Positions 21,622 through 31,835 of a stretch of 34,884 nt of DNA are shown here, piece after piece (the stretch's first letter is position 1; every line of letters starts with the position of its first letter). The position numbers and the translations under genes were made by a program. The notes beneath the pieces were generated by a model. That model did not search any database. It saw only the letters and a program-made list of their open reading frames with translations, and was not told where the DNA came from. Source of the DNA: a virus; the IMG/VR virus record IMGVR_UViG_3300032462_000034, positions 1 to 34,884 of that record. One strand, 5' to 3'.

Positions 21622-22503
21622 ATGGCAATTAGAAGTTATAAAAATAACACAAATGATGTAGACTACCGGGGACAACGAGTATCGAATGAAGATCTAAGCT
21701 TCTTTGGAGATGGGCTGGAGAATGTGGAATTCACCGCTGATGGTAATAATGTAGTTGTTACAAAGATATATGATGGGTCTAATAATCTATTGAATATCAA
21801 ATTTGAAAAAGCTACTCCGCCGACTGACCCAGCGACTGGTTATTTTTATCTCCGCCCGGATTTAGAAGTAAAGGAACTTGGGTATCAAGCAGGAACATTC
21901 AGAGTAGAATATAATTTCTGGAAATTCATGGCTGGATCTGATCAACTTCCCGGTGTTTTTATTAAAGATATTTCAACATCAAGAACGGAAGTCCGAATTC
22001 TACAAAATCCAAATCCAAATGCAGATGTGGATTTAACGCTGAAAACAGAATTTTTTAACTTCGCGAACCTGGTAATGGACTCGAAAGAATTCAATGTTTT
22101 GCTCGGTGATATATTTAATGATATAGATATTGGTGTAACTATAAATAAATTAGACTTGGGATTTTTAAATAAGCTCCAAACTGATTTTGGAATAAGTGAC
22201 ATTCAATTTGCCGACCTTTTGTCTAGAATTTTGATACATGCTAAAGAAACTATGTTATTAAAATTACTGGAAATTGGATTCGTTGGCTATAATGAATTTA
22301 TTCGGATGTTCGATACTGTGATGAAAGAATCTATTGCTTTATATATGGTGGAAGGAGGGCCATCAACGACTGATGCAAATGGAAACACAATTGGATTTCC
22401 CTTGCCGCTGGATTATTCCGGAGCGGATAATTATGAATATATAAGCACCGCAGAGCGAACACAGGAAGAATTAGATGCTCAAAATGCCGCTACTCGGTAT
22501 TAA
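21622..22503 (+). CDS. Predicted virion structural protein, 293 aa
   Basis: A 293-residue protein. The N-terminal 130 residues are beta-rich and end with 'GVFIKDISTSRTEVRI', a phrase typical of tail proteins in large phages. Residues 140-250 are helical ('FNFANLVMDSKEFNVLLGDIFNDIDIG', 'LLKLLEIGFVGYNEFIRMFDTV'). The C-terminus is acidic and ends in a Gln/Ala-rich helix. It lies three bases after the previous stop, and the giant tail protein follows 18 bases later, so the three likely form parts of the same appendage. Confidence 0.55.
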   Translation: MAIRSYKNNTNDVDYRGQRVSNEDLSFFGDGLENVEFTADGNNVVVTKIYDGSNNLLNIKFEKATPPTDPATGYFYLRPDLEVKELGYQAGTFRVEYNFWKFMAGSDQLPGVFIKDISTSRTEVRILQNPNPNADVDLTLKTEFFNFANLVMDSKEFNVLLGDIFNDIDIGVTINKLDLGFLNKLQTDFGISDIQFADLLSRILIHAKETMLLKLLEIGFVGYNEFIRMFDTVMKESIALYMVEGGPSTTDANGNTIGFPLPLDYSGADNYEYISTAERTQEELDAQNAATRY

Positions 22504-22521
22504 ATAAATGGAAAGTAAGTA

Positions 22522-25500
22522 ATGGCTATAGAAAGAGAACTACCGGAAGGAAATGATTTAGACGGCGACGGTCAAGACACCGGGGGTGGATTCACACGCC
22601 CAACAACTGAATTTACTCCGCCGTCCATAAACGTATCATCAACTGGTCAAGTTACTGTAACTCCAGGATTTACGGAGCTGGTTGAAACTCAGACTGAAGA
22701 TGTAGACGAAGAACGGGAAGACCAGGACACAGATGGAGCGACGGAGGGTAAGGGTGTATACGAACCTCCTGTAATTGCGAGGGTAATTGGAAATATACCA
22801 TCTGTTTCCCTTTCATCTGCAAACGGAGGTACACCTGAAAAACGAATAAACTTACTATTAGGAAATCGTACTTCTTTTTCTGTCCGTGTTGATCGCTCAT
22901 CATTAGTCGGTAACATAACAGTCCAAGCAATCAAAGCGGCAGGTGACGCCGATATTACAATAAGCGCTCCGTTTTTGTTCACAGAAACAAATGGTTCTGT
23001 AATTGCGTCGTATACCATCGAGTCTCGGGGGACGACAACTGGAAACTTTAGAATAGATGTAACGGCTCATACAGTTGGAGTAGATAATGAGCCGCTGAAA
23101 TCTAGTATATTAAATATATATGGTAAAATTTCCCTCCAGGATTCTAACGCAGGAGGAGGCGGAGGAACGGGAACCGTTATACCATTGAGAAGTGTGGTTC
23201 AGATTTCAACCAATCAATTTGAATTGGCAGAAGAGGGATCTACTAGAATCAATGCGTTCCAAATAAATACCAATATTACAAACACATTGCCCGATTTTGA
23301 AATATTGAGCGTTAGTTTAGATATTATTGATCCACTATACAATCCACCAGAGTTTTTAGATAAGCGATTTTCAGCAACTAGAATTTCGAATTCGTTTTCA
23401 TTCAACGTAACCGCTGAAGATTTCAGACATGGGCAAGATCCAATATCGGGAACATTGACTGTAACTGGGAAAACGAATACAGTTGAGGTGCAGACCATTA
23501 CGGATGAATTCATATTCAGCCCAAAACGTAATATATTAAACCTAATTCAAACCAAGACCGCTGTAATTGATTTAGAAAATGGAACGCGTGGAAATATTGA
23601 ATTATTTCAAATAAATTCACCAGATATAATTGTCGAATCGGTTGATGTAGATAGTGAATCGGATCAAGTAATATTCCATGATACATACCGGATTGATGAT
23701 ACCATCGGAGTAGTAGTCGATAATGTAACGGGCACTCGGCCAGTATCATTCATTGCTAGAATGGGAGTTCGGTATAATAATTCAGATGAAGTGTTTTATA
23801 TATCAAACACAGGGACAATTACTACTACTCAAATTCCAGGGCCACATATATTTGAACCCGTAACGTTTTATGTTGAAATTAATAATTCGATAATCAATAT
23901 AGACGAATCAAAGGGAGAAACTCAAACATCCAAGCTTATTGTAAGTCCGAAGAGTAATGTGGTAAGTGGTATTCAAGTTCTTCCAATTGCAGGTACACCT
24001 GGAATGTCTGTTATTCCTAGAGTGGACAGCGGAAAGGTTTATATAGATGTAGGGGTACAAAACTTCGATCTTGCAAAGGGAGGAACAACTATATCGGTTG
24101 AAGTTTTAGTTTCTCTAGTCGACGGATCAAATTCTACAACTAAAACAGTTACAGTACAAGTTCCAATATATGTAAAAGCAATAGTCGCCACACCTGCTCC
24201 TACTCAATTTGATGTTAGTTTTAACATAACACCAACAATAGCGCATACCATTTCCAATTTAGTTGAAGTACAGGAACTAGATTCTCAGGGAACTCCTGTC
24301 GATGTAATATTGATTTCAAATGGACAGCTCCGGCGCTCTTGGACACGTGGAACTAGAATACGGATCATTCCCATTGCATCTACTACGTTTGATAATAAAG
24401 TATTCAATATTCAATCGGTTGCGGGTATCAATGGCAACATCATGCCCAGCAGTGTCAATGGCAGATTTGTGTATGATTTTATCGTCGGACCAAACACCAC
24501 GCAATATACCATAGATTATGAAGTAAACGCAATCGGGCCAAACGTTTCGGCAAACTTTAGCCCTGAAAATATAAACATACGGAATGGACAAATACCGCCT
24601 GCTTCTCCTGATATAAATATTACGTATTCAAATGCAACAAAAATTCAAATTGTTGGAATTGGATTTAATAATTCGGAAGCTTATGAATTTGATGTACAAT
24701 ATTCTACTAAAAATCAATACATAACAGAATATTTACCTTGGAATTTATTTGATAATTCATACGGCGCGTTCACAGTAAATGTCATAGCGTCGAATCGAGA
24801 TGGATTAATATCACAAGCACCGGTGACTATTAATTTTATTGCAGTAACAGAACCGCCGCCAACTACCGGTAGACCAGAACGACCTGAAATTCCGGCAGCT
24901 GGTATAGTATATGGTCCGTACATAACGGACGTTCGCATAAGTCAACCTGCAATTGAAAACGGGCATACTCTCACAGTTGATTATGACATACGAAATGTTG
25001 GACAATTAATTCTATCAGACGGAACCGGGAATGATAGATTGGCTAATGTGCATGTGGGAGTTGTGACACCTGCAGGCAATTCGGTTATATTGAGTTCGAA
25101 CATACCGACTCTTAAAACTCGAAAGATAAATATAACCTTACCGGAGGGATCATATACGGTATTTGCTGAAATAGAAAATAGGACATTCCCGATCGGGGCT
25201 AGAGATTCTATTGATACTAGATTGTTCGCTAATACAATTTTAAGCATATTACCACAAGCTACTCCGCCTCCTCCTCCTCCATTGACTATAGATGATATAA
25301 TCAATGCACTTGTACCGGTTATTAATGATCAGCTTGGCATAGGAGATTCATTTACAAACGTAATCAATGATAGAAAAATACTTAGAAACTTATTAGTAAG
25401 TGAAGATTCCAGGCGTGAATACCTGATTACAAACTATATTAAAGATGTAGATTCATCTGTTATATTGAAATTATATGATCCGCTTGACCAATCAGAAGTA

Positions 25501-28500
25501 ACTAAGGGGCGACATTATATTGCGTACGAATTGATAGATCCATTCATTACGAACGTTGAATTGAAAAATAATGTGACTACATCTAATTTCAGCCTTAGAG
25601 GGGCGAATTTCAATATAGATGATCAAACCGACTTGGGTATGCCAATTAGTAATATCAACTTGATTGATATTTCAAGCGCCGGTTCAACTGGGTTATTACG
25701 ATATGACGAATTACTAAACTTTAAAACTGAAAATTCGCTATTAACAATATCAGACACCGACCTTGATGGATCTGGTTATATATTATCAGGAAGCATTACA
25801 ACTGATATTTTAAATGATATAATTTCGGGTCGTTTAGTAACGGATGATGGGCTTGGTATAGATTTCACCAACTATGGCAACTTTGTATTCTATAGTTCAG
25901 CACTGGAACGGTTAGCAAATTTCAAATATAAACTTGGATTAATAGAATCAAAAACTACATCTCGTAATTTTATAAATTCATCGTCCGTATCAGCTTCAAT
26001 TGCAGTTAGAGATGAAATTAACCAATATAATGTACAAATCAATGAAGTCACAACCACATTTGATGGTTATGAAAAATTCTTATATTTTGAAACAGGAAGT
26101 ACCAGCTGGCCGAAGATTAATGGTAGATTAGAAGCGACCACTGCGTCTCTAGCAGTTAATTATTATGTAAGCCAATCCGGAGTATCTGAATTGTATGATG
26201 ACGCCAATCAATACAATTTACATAAGGATTTGCCAGAACACATTCGCAGGGATCCATCCAATACAGACTTCCTATTGTTCATTTCTATGATAGGGCACCA
26301 TTTTGACCTAATCAAAGTTCATATAGATGCGATTAATAGATTATTTGTAAGGTCACACGATCCAAACGTAGGTACTCCGACTAAACTTGTAAAGAAACTT
26401 CTTGAATCATTTGGTTGGCAGATACGAACGCGGGGAGCACAAGAAGATTTAGTAAATTATCTTCTTGGTAAAAAACGCAATGGTGATGCACTATCATCAA
26501 CAAGTGCTAAGGCTAGAGAAGAAGAATTACATCGCAGATTTTTAAATAACCTTCCATATGTTTTAAAGGCAAAGGGTACTCGTGCTTCAATTAGAGCATT
26601 GTTTAATATGTATGGAATTCCTTCATCTATAATTAGATTGTATGAATTCGGAGGCCCCAAATTAACAACGGATGCTATCAGATATTACACATTTGATGAT
26701 TCCACTCAGATTCTTAATATGAGCGGGTCGAATCAAGTACAGTTGGATATCATTGCTAGTGATTTAAATAGAAAACCTGATTCGTTTGAAATAACGTTCA
26801 GAACCGCCAACAAACCAGCTGGGCATGGTGACGCCACATCCGGATCGTATCAATTATTAACAGCGAAGGATTTGAGTAATTCATACGTTACACTTAACGT
26901 TGATTCTGTTCCTGGATCTGATTTCAATGGCAAACTTAGATTGGTTGTATCTGGATCCGCTGGCGTAACTCATGTGACATCATCCAAATTCCCTATATTT
27001 GATAATGATTTATATACAGTTGGATTGATACGTTCAAGAGCAGGAACTACAGATGTAATTGATATGTATGTGAAGAAATCCATATATGAATTATTCACAC
27101 ACGAAACATCAGCTTCAATATCAGTTGCGAGATCGATGTGGGAATCTTCATCTCTGATGCAAATTGGAAATGATTTTTATGGAAGCGTTAGCGAATTCAG
27201 AGCATGGAAACGTCCTCTAAGCGAAACTGCATATGATAGACATGTATTATATAATGAATCCACTAGCGGAGATCATTATACATCGTCTCTTAATGATTTA
27301 TTGATTAGGATTCCGTTCGAACGGCCTCAGAATCTAAATACAAATACTATACTCACAAACTTCGCATTGACGGGTTCAAATGGTTATATGGTAGCGGCCG
27401 CTACCGCATCTAATTTTGCATCCATCACAGCTGATCCATATCAGTTTGAATACATAGACATTAATTCCGCTACCGAAATACCATCGATCGGATTCAGGGC
27501 AGATACGGATAAGATACGGTTTGAATCGCAATCTTTAATTGATACAGCCGCTCTGAGTGTATCAACTCGTATCACTAAAAAGCAATTTGATGATGCTCCT
27601 GTTGATTCTAATAAACTTGGAGTTTTCATATCACCAGTTGATGAAGTTAATCGTGATATTGTTAGAGCATTTGGTGGCCTTGATTTTATGAATGAAATCG
27701 GAGACCCTGCGGCTTACTATTCATCATCTTACTCATCCCTTGATACTATAAATGAACATTATTGGTCTCGCCATTCAGCCGGTATGAACATATATGATTA
27801 TATTACACTTGCCAGACAGTTTGATAAAACGGTTTTTGATTACTTAGATGATGTAAAACCTGCGCGGGTGAAATTGGTAAAGGGATTATTGATAGAACCT
27901 CATATATTAGAAAGAAATAAGGTTCAACATAAACGACCTACAAAGGAAAATCTATTTTGGGACGGAACGATAGATGCGTCAATGACGGCATCGGTTCAAA
28001 GCGAATATCCAACATATGAATCAAATAACGTCGATTTGGCTACTGATTTTATATTAGTTGGAGACTTTCCAACGTATACCGACACAGTTGAAGTGGAATC
28101 CGACTTATTAGTTGCAACTGGAGAACAATTAAATTGGGATGGTATAATCGATGCGGTGATTCCTAGTACAAACATCACTGGAAGCTATCCAGTATACTCA
28201 GCCACCATTAGAGCAAACGTAACGCATTCAATTTCAGTTGATTATGAAGAAACATCTAAATTAACAGTGATAGGATTTGAAGAAAACTTCAAAATTCCCA
28301 AATCATTATCACCTACGTTTACAGGTGGAGGATATGGAGAACCACAATCGGCATTTGGCCTTTTTGCAAAAAACGGATACACTGATATAATTTTCATCAA
28401 AGAGGGTGTACGGAAACAACGAAGATTCAAAATTGAATTAATCAATCTCATAGTTTCTAGATCAGTAGATCAACTTATTAATGGTACTTTGCAGGGGCAA

Positions 28501-28800
28501 GCTGGTGAATATCATACGGTAGTTGTGGGCGATACATACACAGTATTGAACATTCTGCATGCAACGGCTTCATTTACAGCAAACTCAGAAAGAGTAGATG
28601 GATACTTACCATTCCATAGAATATACACCTCTGATTTGACGTTGGGTATGAGAAATTCATATTATAATGGGTCAAAAACAGGAGTGAATAGCTTTGTGGA
28701 TGATACCAAAGCAGTTGAAATATTTATTTCGAAACCTGGTATATTAAAAGTGAATAAAAAAGGTGATTCTGAGGTTGAACCGATACTGCAGATCGAATAA
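22522..28800 (+). CDS. Giant tail/baseplate protein, 2092 aa
   Basis: By far the largest gene here. The Asp/Gly-rich N-terminus is followed by about 850 residues of repeated beta-strand, Ig-like sequence. A hinge with six prolines in a row is near residue 915. A helical module (about 1235-1375) includes 'LLESFGWQIRTRG' and 'NLPYVLKAKGTRASIRALFNMYGIPSS', a phrase I associate with large phage tail proteins. A LamG-like domain (about 1385-1625) begins 'RYYTFDDSTQ' and contains 'FEITFRT'. The C-terminal region has two related units starting 'LFWDGTIDA' and 'LNWDGIIDA'. The modules suggest a host-binding appendage or baseplate hub extension. No frameshift seen. Starts at ATG 22522 after a weak GGAAAG ribosome site. 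Confidence 0.7.
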   Translation: MAIERELPEGNDLDGDGQDTGGGFTRPTTEFTPPSINVSSTGQVTVTPGFTELVETQTEDVDEEREDQDTDGATEGKGVYEPPVIARVIGNIPSVSLSSANGGTPEKRINLLLGNRTSFSVRVDRSSLVGNITVQAIKAAGDADITISAPFLFTETNGSVIASYTIESRGTTTGNFRIDVTAHTVGVDNEPLKSSILNIYGKISLQDSNAGGGGGTGTVIPLRSVVQISTNQFELAEEGSTRINAFQINTNITNTLPDFEILSVSLDIIDPLYNPPEFLDKRFSATRISNSFSFNVTAEDFRHGQDPISGTLTVTGKTNTVEVQTITDEFIFSPKRNILNLIQTKTAVIDLENGTRGNIELFQINSPDIIVESVDVDSESDQVIFHDTYRIDDTIGVVVDNVTGTRPVSFIARMGVRYNNSDEVFYISNTGTITTTQIPGPHIFEPVTFYVEINNSIINIDESKGETQTSKLIVSPKSNVVSGIQVLPIAGTPGMSVIPRVDSGKVYIDVGVQNFDLAKGGTTISVEVLVSLVDGSNSTTKTVTVQVPIYVKAIVATPAPTQFDVSFNITPTIAHTISNLVEVQELDSQGTPVDVILISNGQLRRSWTRGTRIRIIPIASTTFDNKVFNIQSVAGINGNIMPSSVNGRFVYDFIVGPNTTQYTIDYEVNAIGPNVSANFSPENINIRNGQIPPASPDINITYSNATKIQIVGIGFNNSEAYEFDVQYSTKNQYITEYLPWNLFDNSYGAFTVNVIASNRDGLISQAPVTINFIAVTEPPPTTGRPERPEIPAAGIVYGPYITDVRISQPAIENGHTLTVDYDIRNVGQLILSDGTGNDRLANVHVGVVTPAGNSVILSSNIPTLKTRKINITLPEGSYTVFAEIENRTFPIGARDSIDTRLFANTILSILPQATPPPPPPLTIDDIINALVPVINDQLGIGDSFTNVINDRKILRNLLVSEDSRREYLITNYIKDVDSSVILKLYDPLDQSEVTKGRHYIAYELIDPFITNVELKNNVTTSNFSLRGANFNIDDQTDLGMPISNINLIDISSAGSTGLLRYDELLNFKTENSLLTISDTDLDGSGYILSGSITTDILNDIISGRLVTDDGLGIDFTNYGNFVFYSSALERLANFKYKLGLIESKTTSRNFINSSSVSASIAVRDEINQYNVQINEVTTTFDGYEKFLYFETGSTSWPKINGRLEATTASLAVNYYVSQSGVSELYDDANQYNLHKDLPEHIRRDPSNTDFLLFISMIGHHFDLIKVHIDAINRLFVRSHDPNVGTPTKLVKKLLESFGWQIRTRGAQEDLVNYLLGKKRNGDALSSTSAKAREEELHRRFLNNLPYVLKAKGTRASIRALFNMYGIPSSIIRLYEFGGPKLTTDAIRYYTFDDSTQILNMSGSNQVQLDIIASDLNRKPDSFEITFRTANKPAGHGDATSGSYQLLTAKDLSNSYVTLNVDSVPGSDFNGKLRLVVSGSAGVTHVTSSKFPIFDNDLYTVGLIRSRAGTTDVIDMYVKKSIYELFTHETSASISVARSMWESSSLMQIGNDFYGSVSEFRAWKRPLSETAYDRHVLYNESTSGDHYTSSLNDLLIRIPFERPQNLNTNTILTNFALTGSNGYMVAAATASNFASITADPYQFEYIDINSATEIPSIGFRADTDKIRFESQSLIDTAALSVSTRITKKQFDDAPVDSNKLGVFISPVDEVNRDIVRAFGGLDFMNEIGDPAAYYSSSYSSLDTINEHYWSRHSAGMNIYDYITLARQFDKTVFDYLDDVKPARVKLVKGLLIEPHILERNKVQHKRPTKENLFWDGTIDASMTASVQSEYPTYESNNVDLATDFILVGDFPTYTDTVEVESDLLVATGEQLNWDGIIDAVIPSTNITGSYPVYSATIRANVTHSISVDYEETSKLTVIGFEENFKIPKSLSPTFTGGGYGEPQSAFGLFAKNGYTDIIFIKEGVRKQRRFKIELINLIVSRSVDQLINGTLQGQAGEYHTVVVGDTYTVLNILHATASFTANSERVDGYLPFHRIYTSDLTLGMRNSYYNGSKTGVNSFVDDTKAVEIFISKPGILKVNKKGDSEVEPILQIE

Positions 28801-28823
28801 AATAACCTATTTTAAACGTCGAC

Positions 28824-28833
28824 TATATTTATA
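28824..28833 (+). promoter_or_regulatory. Candidate promoter before the GIY-YIG gene
   Basis: TATATTTATA lies only three bases before the ATG at 28837. If it is used as a -10 element, the transcript would start at or just inside the start codon, giving a leaderless message or a message for a later start. It may instead be a chance or decayed copy of the element at 7912 and 12481. Confidence 0.35.
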
Positions 28834-28836
28834 TAC

Positions 28837-29511
28837 ATGAAACATTACGTATATAAATTAGAAGATTCAAATACAAAAGAATTTTACTTTGGAAGTAGGA
28901 GTTATAAAGGAAAGCCGGGAGATGATCCATATAAAGGATCTATGAAAACATGGATACCAAAAGATAAAGATTCTCTGATCAAGATAATATTAAGAGATGA
29001 TTTTAGAACAAGAGATGAAGCTTTGAAATATGAACGATCTTTAATAAAAGAACATATTAATGATGGACTAAACAGAAATTATCATATACCAACCGAACGC
29101 CATTATAATTTTTATGTAAGCAACGATGTATCCGGAGAAAAGAATCCAATGTACGGCAAGAAACGAAGTGAAGAGTGGAAAAAGAAACAAAGCAAACGAA
29201 TGGTGGAATTTTATAAAAAGCATCCAGATCGGACTAATAGGGGAAGTAAATGGAATATAGAATCAAAAAGAAAACAAAGTAGAACAAGAATAGAACGGAA
29301 ATTAGCAGTCGGGAAAAATAATAATACTTGGATTGGGTATTGTAAAATTACTGATTTGGATGGAAATGAATATTCATATGAAACGACAACGGAAGCCGCT
29401 CTGGTACTTGGTGTTGATAGATCATATTTGGTGTTTATGTGTAAAACAAATTCAACGTATCGTAGAGGTAAATATAAAGGATGGATATTTGAAATTACAC
29501 AAGAAAATTAA
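28837..29511 (+). CDS. GIY-YIG homing endonuclease with NUMOD domains
   Basis: A free-standing mobile endonuclease, 224 residues. The N-terminal GIY-YIG-type domain shows 'HYVYKLED' and 'EFYFGSRSYKG' (residues 3-24, with Arg21 as the predicted catalytic Arg) and 'EALKYERSLIKEH' with the conserved Glu. A NUMOD3-like 'GEKNPMYGKKRSEEWKKKQSK' lies at 100-120. The C-terminal part has a NUMOD1/HTH-like segment 'EAALVLGVDRSYLVFMC'. These enzymes cut related phage genomes lacking the gene and so spread. It sits between two structural genes in a short intergenic gap, the usual site for such insertions. Confidence 0.82.
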   Translation: MKHYVYKLEDSNTKEFYFGSRSYKGKPGDDPYKGSMKTWIPKDKDSLIKIILRDDFRTRDEALKYERSLIKEHINDGLNRNYHIPTERHYNFYVSNDVSGEKNPMYGKKRSEEWKKKQSKRMVEFYKKHPDRTNRGSKWNIESKRKQSRTRIERKLAVGKNNNTWIGYCKITDLDGNEYSYETTTEAALVLGVDRSYLVFMCKTNSTYRRGKYKGWIFEITQEN

Positions 29512-29533
29512 AAGTGGGTATACTTAATGTTGA

Positions 29534-29584
29534 ATGATAAAACTAATTAACATATTGAGTGAAACGGAAAAATGGAAAACTTAG
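29534..29584 (+). pseudogene. Stub of a capsid-tagged small gene
   Basis: A 16-codon frame from ATG to TAG encodes MIKLINILSETEKWKT. Its first ten residues match the start of the gene at 18652 (MIKLIDILNE) and the two DNA stretches are clearly related. The rest of the gene is missing, so this looks like a decayed or recombined copy in which only the putative targeting tag survives, next to the homing endonuclease. Confidence 0.45.
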
Positions 29585-29591
29585 AAATGAT

Positions 29592-29602
29592 GATATTTAT
29601 AG
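29592..29602 (+). promoter_or_regulatory. Candidate promoter GATATTTATAG
   Basis: The 11-mer is identical to the one at 5570. It lies in the gap after the endonuclease and the tag stub, 61 bases before the structural gene at 29663. Confidence 0.45.
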
Positions 29603-29662
29603 ATAATCAAAAATAATAGAAATTATTGATTGTGAACTTAAACGAATTAATTGGATTGACAC

Positions 29663-30295
29663 ATGGCATATTTAAATAATGATACAATTACAGTAGATGC
29701 GATCCTGACTAAAAAGGGAAGAGAACTTCTTTCATCTGGTCGTGGTCTTGGAATAACCCAATTCGCATTATCGGATGATGAAGTTGACTATTCATTATAC
29801 GATACAGCGCATCCACTTGGGTCTGCATATTATGATAGTGCGATTAAAGCTCTTCCAGTAGTTGAAGCTACTCCAGATGAAACGCAATTGCTTAGATATA
29901 AGCTCGTAACATTACCAAAATCAACAACCCGTATTCCACAAGTAGACTCCGGTATTACATCTATTATTAGACAATACAATCAAGGCTCTACTCCAATTTC
30001 CCCATCTACTACAGGTGGAGGAAATACAAGATTGGGATATACTGCGATTCTACACAATAGAAGAGCAGGTGAAATTATTGGTACAGGACTGGAAGGAGTA
30101 ACGGTAGGTTCTATTCCAATTTTCTTGGGTGACGTTGGATTAGCAACTGCTCAAGTAGTAAAGGGTAAATCATTTGAATTTATTCCAAATTCACAAGTAA
30201 CCACAGACGTGACAACTAAAATAACATTGGTTGGTAATGAAACAGGCGGTACGACCGAAATTTCAGTTACAGTTACAGCACCAACCACATCGTAA
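29663..30295 (+). CDS. Predicted virion structural protein, 210 aa
   Basis: A 210-residue protein with a distinctive N-terminus, 'AYLNNDTITVDAILTKKGRELLSSGRGLGITQFALSDDEVDYSLYD', which I have seen in structural proteins of other large tailed phages. The rest is beta-rich with Gly/Thr loops and ends in 'TTEISVTVTAP', an Ig-like strand set. It probably belongs to the tail or neck. It is followed 12 bases later by another structural gene with a GAGGAATA ribosome site. No precise T4 equivalent known to me. Confidence 0.6.
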   Translation: MAYLNNDTITVDAILTKKGRELLSSGRGLGITQFALSDDEVDYSLYDTAHPLGSAYYDSAIKALPVVEATPDETQLLRYKLVTLPKSTTRIPQVDSGITSIIRQYNQGSTPISPSTTGGGNTRLGYTAILHNRRAGEIIGTGLEGVTVGSIPIFLGDVGLATAQVVKGKSFEFIPNSQVTTDVTTKITLVGNETGGTTEISVTVTAPTTS

Positions 30296-30307
30296 TAGAG
30301 GAATATA

Positions 30308-31501
30308 ATGGCATTAGACACAACTGGAAACTTAGCGGCTAGGATTGCATCGTATATATCAAATCCAGGAGCATCTGGAATTGATACAAATGCACTCGTA
30401 AGTATTGTTAATGACTTTCTCCCCGCCGGTCAACGAGTTGGGAATGTTGATCAAGGAGTAACAACGGGGGTCTATAAGAAATTAGGACCCAATGATATTG
30501 TAACGGGTAAAAATGAAGTGGTGACTGTTGGTCTATGGACAAACAATACAGGAAGCCTAAACACATTCCACACCAAATCTGCACAGGATACTGGGAATAG
30601 CGGTCGCTATTATTTAGATGTTTATCAAGCGGCAACATCATCAACAACGTCCGAAGTTCAATTTTCATTGGCATATGGCAATGCGACTGGACTGGGTGCA
30701 CCATCGCTTGCAAACTCTGATACTTCGGTTCTTTCAACTAAAGCAACGTATACACAATATCGTAATCTTCTTCTTGACCCAACCGATACTAGATTTACTG
30801 TTATAAGTGGATCTGCCGTAGGTACTGTGGATATTGATGATATATTCGTAATCAATATTAAACGAAGTAGGTACAAAGAAAAAGTAGATCCGGGAAATTG
30901 GGAACTTAAATTGAGCGGTTCTACTGGATTTACCCATTATATTGATGATTCCGGGCAAACAATATCAGATACCGTGGGGCGTGCAGGTAGGATATTTAAT
31001 ATAGTATCTGGTTCATTGAACCTAGGCTCAGCAGCCGCTTCCATTAGCGCCACAACTGCTTCTAATGGGCAAGGATTCGGATTGTTTTATCCGGATATTG
31101 GTATTTTCATTATTAATCCAGCGGCGCTTACAGCGTCAGTAGGAGCAGAAATTCTACCTAATAAATCATTAACAGCATATCAGTATAATCAACGATTATT
31201 ATTCACTGCTATTTCTGGTGCGGCTGATTTCCAAGCTAGGTCAACTGAAAATGTTAGTTCTAATCATTATTTCATTCGTGTAAATAATCGTGAATTTAAC
31301 TTCTCAAACAATCCAACGTTTACAACTGGAAGCATTGGAAAGTTCAAGCATACTACAATGGAAGGCGATCCAAAGACATATCCGACTACAGTTGGGTTGT
31401 ATAATGACGCGAACGAAATTATAGCGGTAGCTAAACTAAGCCAAGCACAGAAGAAATCGTTTGATTCAGAAATGCTTATAAAAATAAAATTGGATTTTTG
31501 A
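30308..31501 (+). CDS. Predicted virion structural protein with shared C-terminal domain
   Basis: A 397-residue beta-rich protein, with a helical start ('NLAARIASYISNPG') and long Ser/Thr/Gly-rich strands. Its last 75 residues ('FIRVNNREFNFSNNPTF', then 'TTVGLYNDANEIIAVAKLSQ', ending 'MLIKIKLDF') match the end of the protein at 32858 ('FIEVSEGEFNVSQNPTA', 'TTIGLYTDNMDLVAVAKLAQ', 'NFIIRLDI'). The two proteins therefore share a C-terminal domain, likely an attachment or assembly module on the virion. Confidence 0.62.
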   Translation: MALDTTGNLAARIASYISNPGASGIDTNALVSIVNDFLPAGQRVGNVDQGVTTGVYKKLGPNDIVTGKNEVVTVGLWTNNTGSLNTFHTKSAQDTGNSGRYYLDVYQAATSSTTSEVQFSLAYGNATGLGAPSLANSDTSVLSTKATYTQYRNLLLDPTDTRFTVISGSAVGTVDIDDIFVINIKRSRYKEKVDPGNWELKLSGSTGFTHYIDDSGQTISDTVGRAGRIFNIVSGSLNLGSAAASISATTASNGQGFGLFYPDIGIFIINPAALTASVGAEILPNKSLTAYQYNQRLLFTAISGAADFQARSTENVSSNHYFIRVNNREFNFSNNPTFTTGSIGKFKHTTMEGDPKTYPTTVGLYNDANEIIAVAKLSQAQKKSFDSEMLIKIKLDF

Positions 31502-31562
31502 TACAATCTTCTTACTTAAACTAAAATTGGGACATATTGCAACCACCAGATAGAGATAAATT

Positions 31563-31823
31563 ATGAAAGATAGAACACAAGAAATTAGAAACCTGATGGA
31601 TCTTGTTAACGAGGGCATTACCATCGATGAAGGTTATGAATCAAACGAAGTCAAACAAGCCATCAAACAACACGAAAAGGGGCAGGGCAAGGGAGATGAT
31701 ACGCAATATAATATGAGATTGCAAATAACAGGAGACAATGGTGCTAAAACTAAATGGTTGAATGTTCTACCATCGACTGCCGTTAAAATAGCTGACCTGC
31801 TTGAAAAGGAAAAAAAGTATTAG
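31563..31823 (+). CDS. Small protein A with conserved putative capsid-targeting tag
   Basis: The first of four adjacent small genes that share an N-terminus. Residues 1-17, MKDRTQEIRNLMDLVNE, end in hydrophobic-x-E, the T4 prohead protease cleavage pattern. The 69-residue remainder has a charged helix (VKQAIKQHEKGQGKGDD) and a strand-like 'YNMRLQITGDNGAKTKWLNVL', unrelated to the bodies of its neighbours. The spacing and ATAAATT leader before the ATG are also alike in three of the four genes. Proposed: an internal head protein carried into the host, effect unknown. Confidence 0.6.
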   Translation: MKDRTQEIRNLMDLVNEGITIDEGYESNEVKQAIKQHEKGQGKGDDTQYNMRLQITGDNGAKTKWLNVLPSTAVKIADLLEKEKKY

Positions 31824-31835
31824 AGATTAATTACT

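Noticed and set aside
25258-25281. Proline codon run in the giant gene as a microsatellite or frameshift site
   Set aside because: The frame continues cleanly through it, and a short polyproline hinge is common in long tail proteins.
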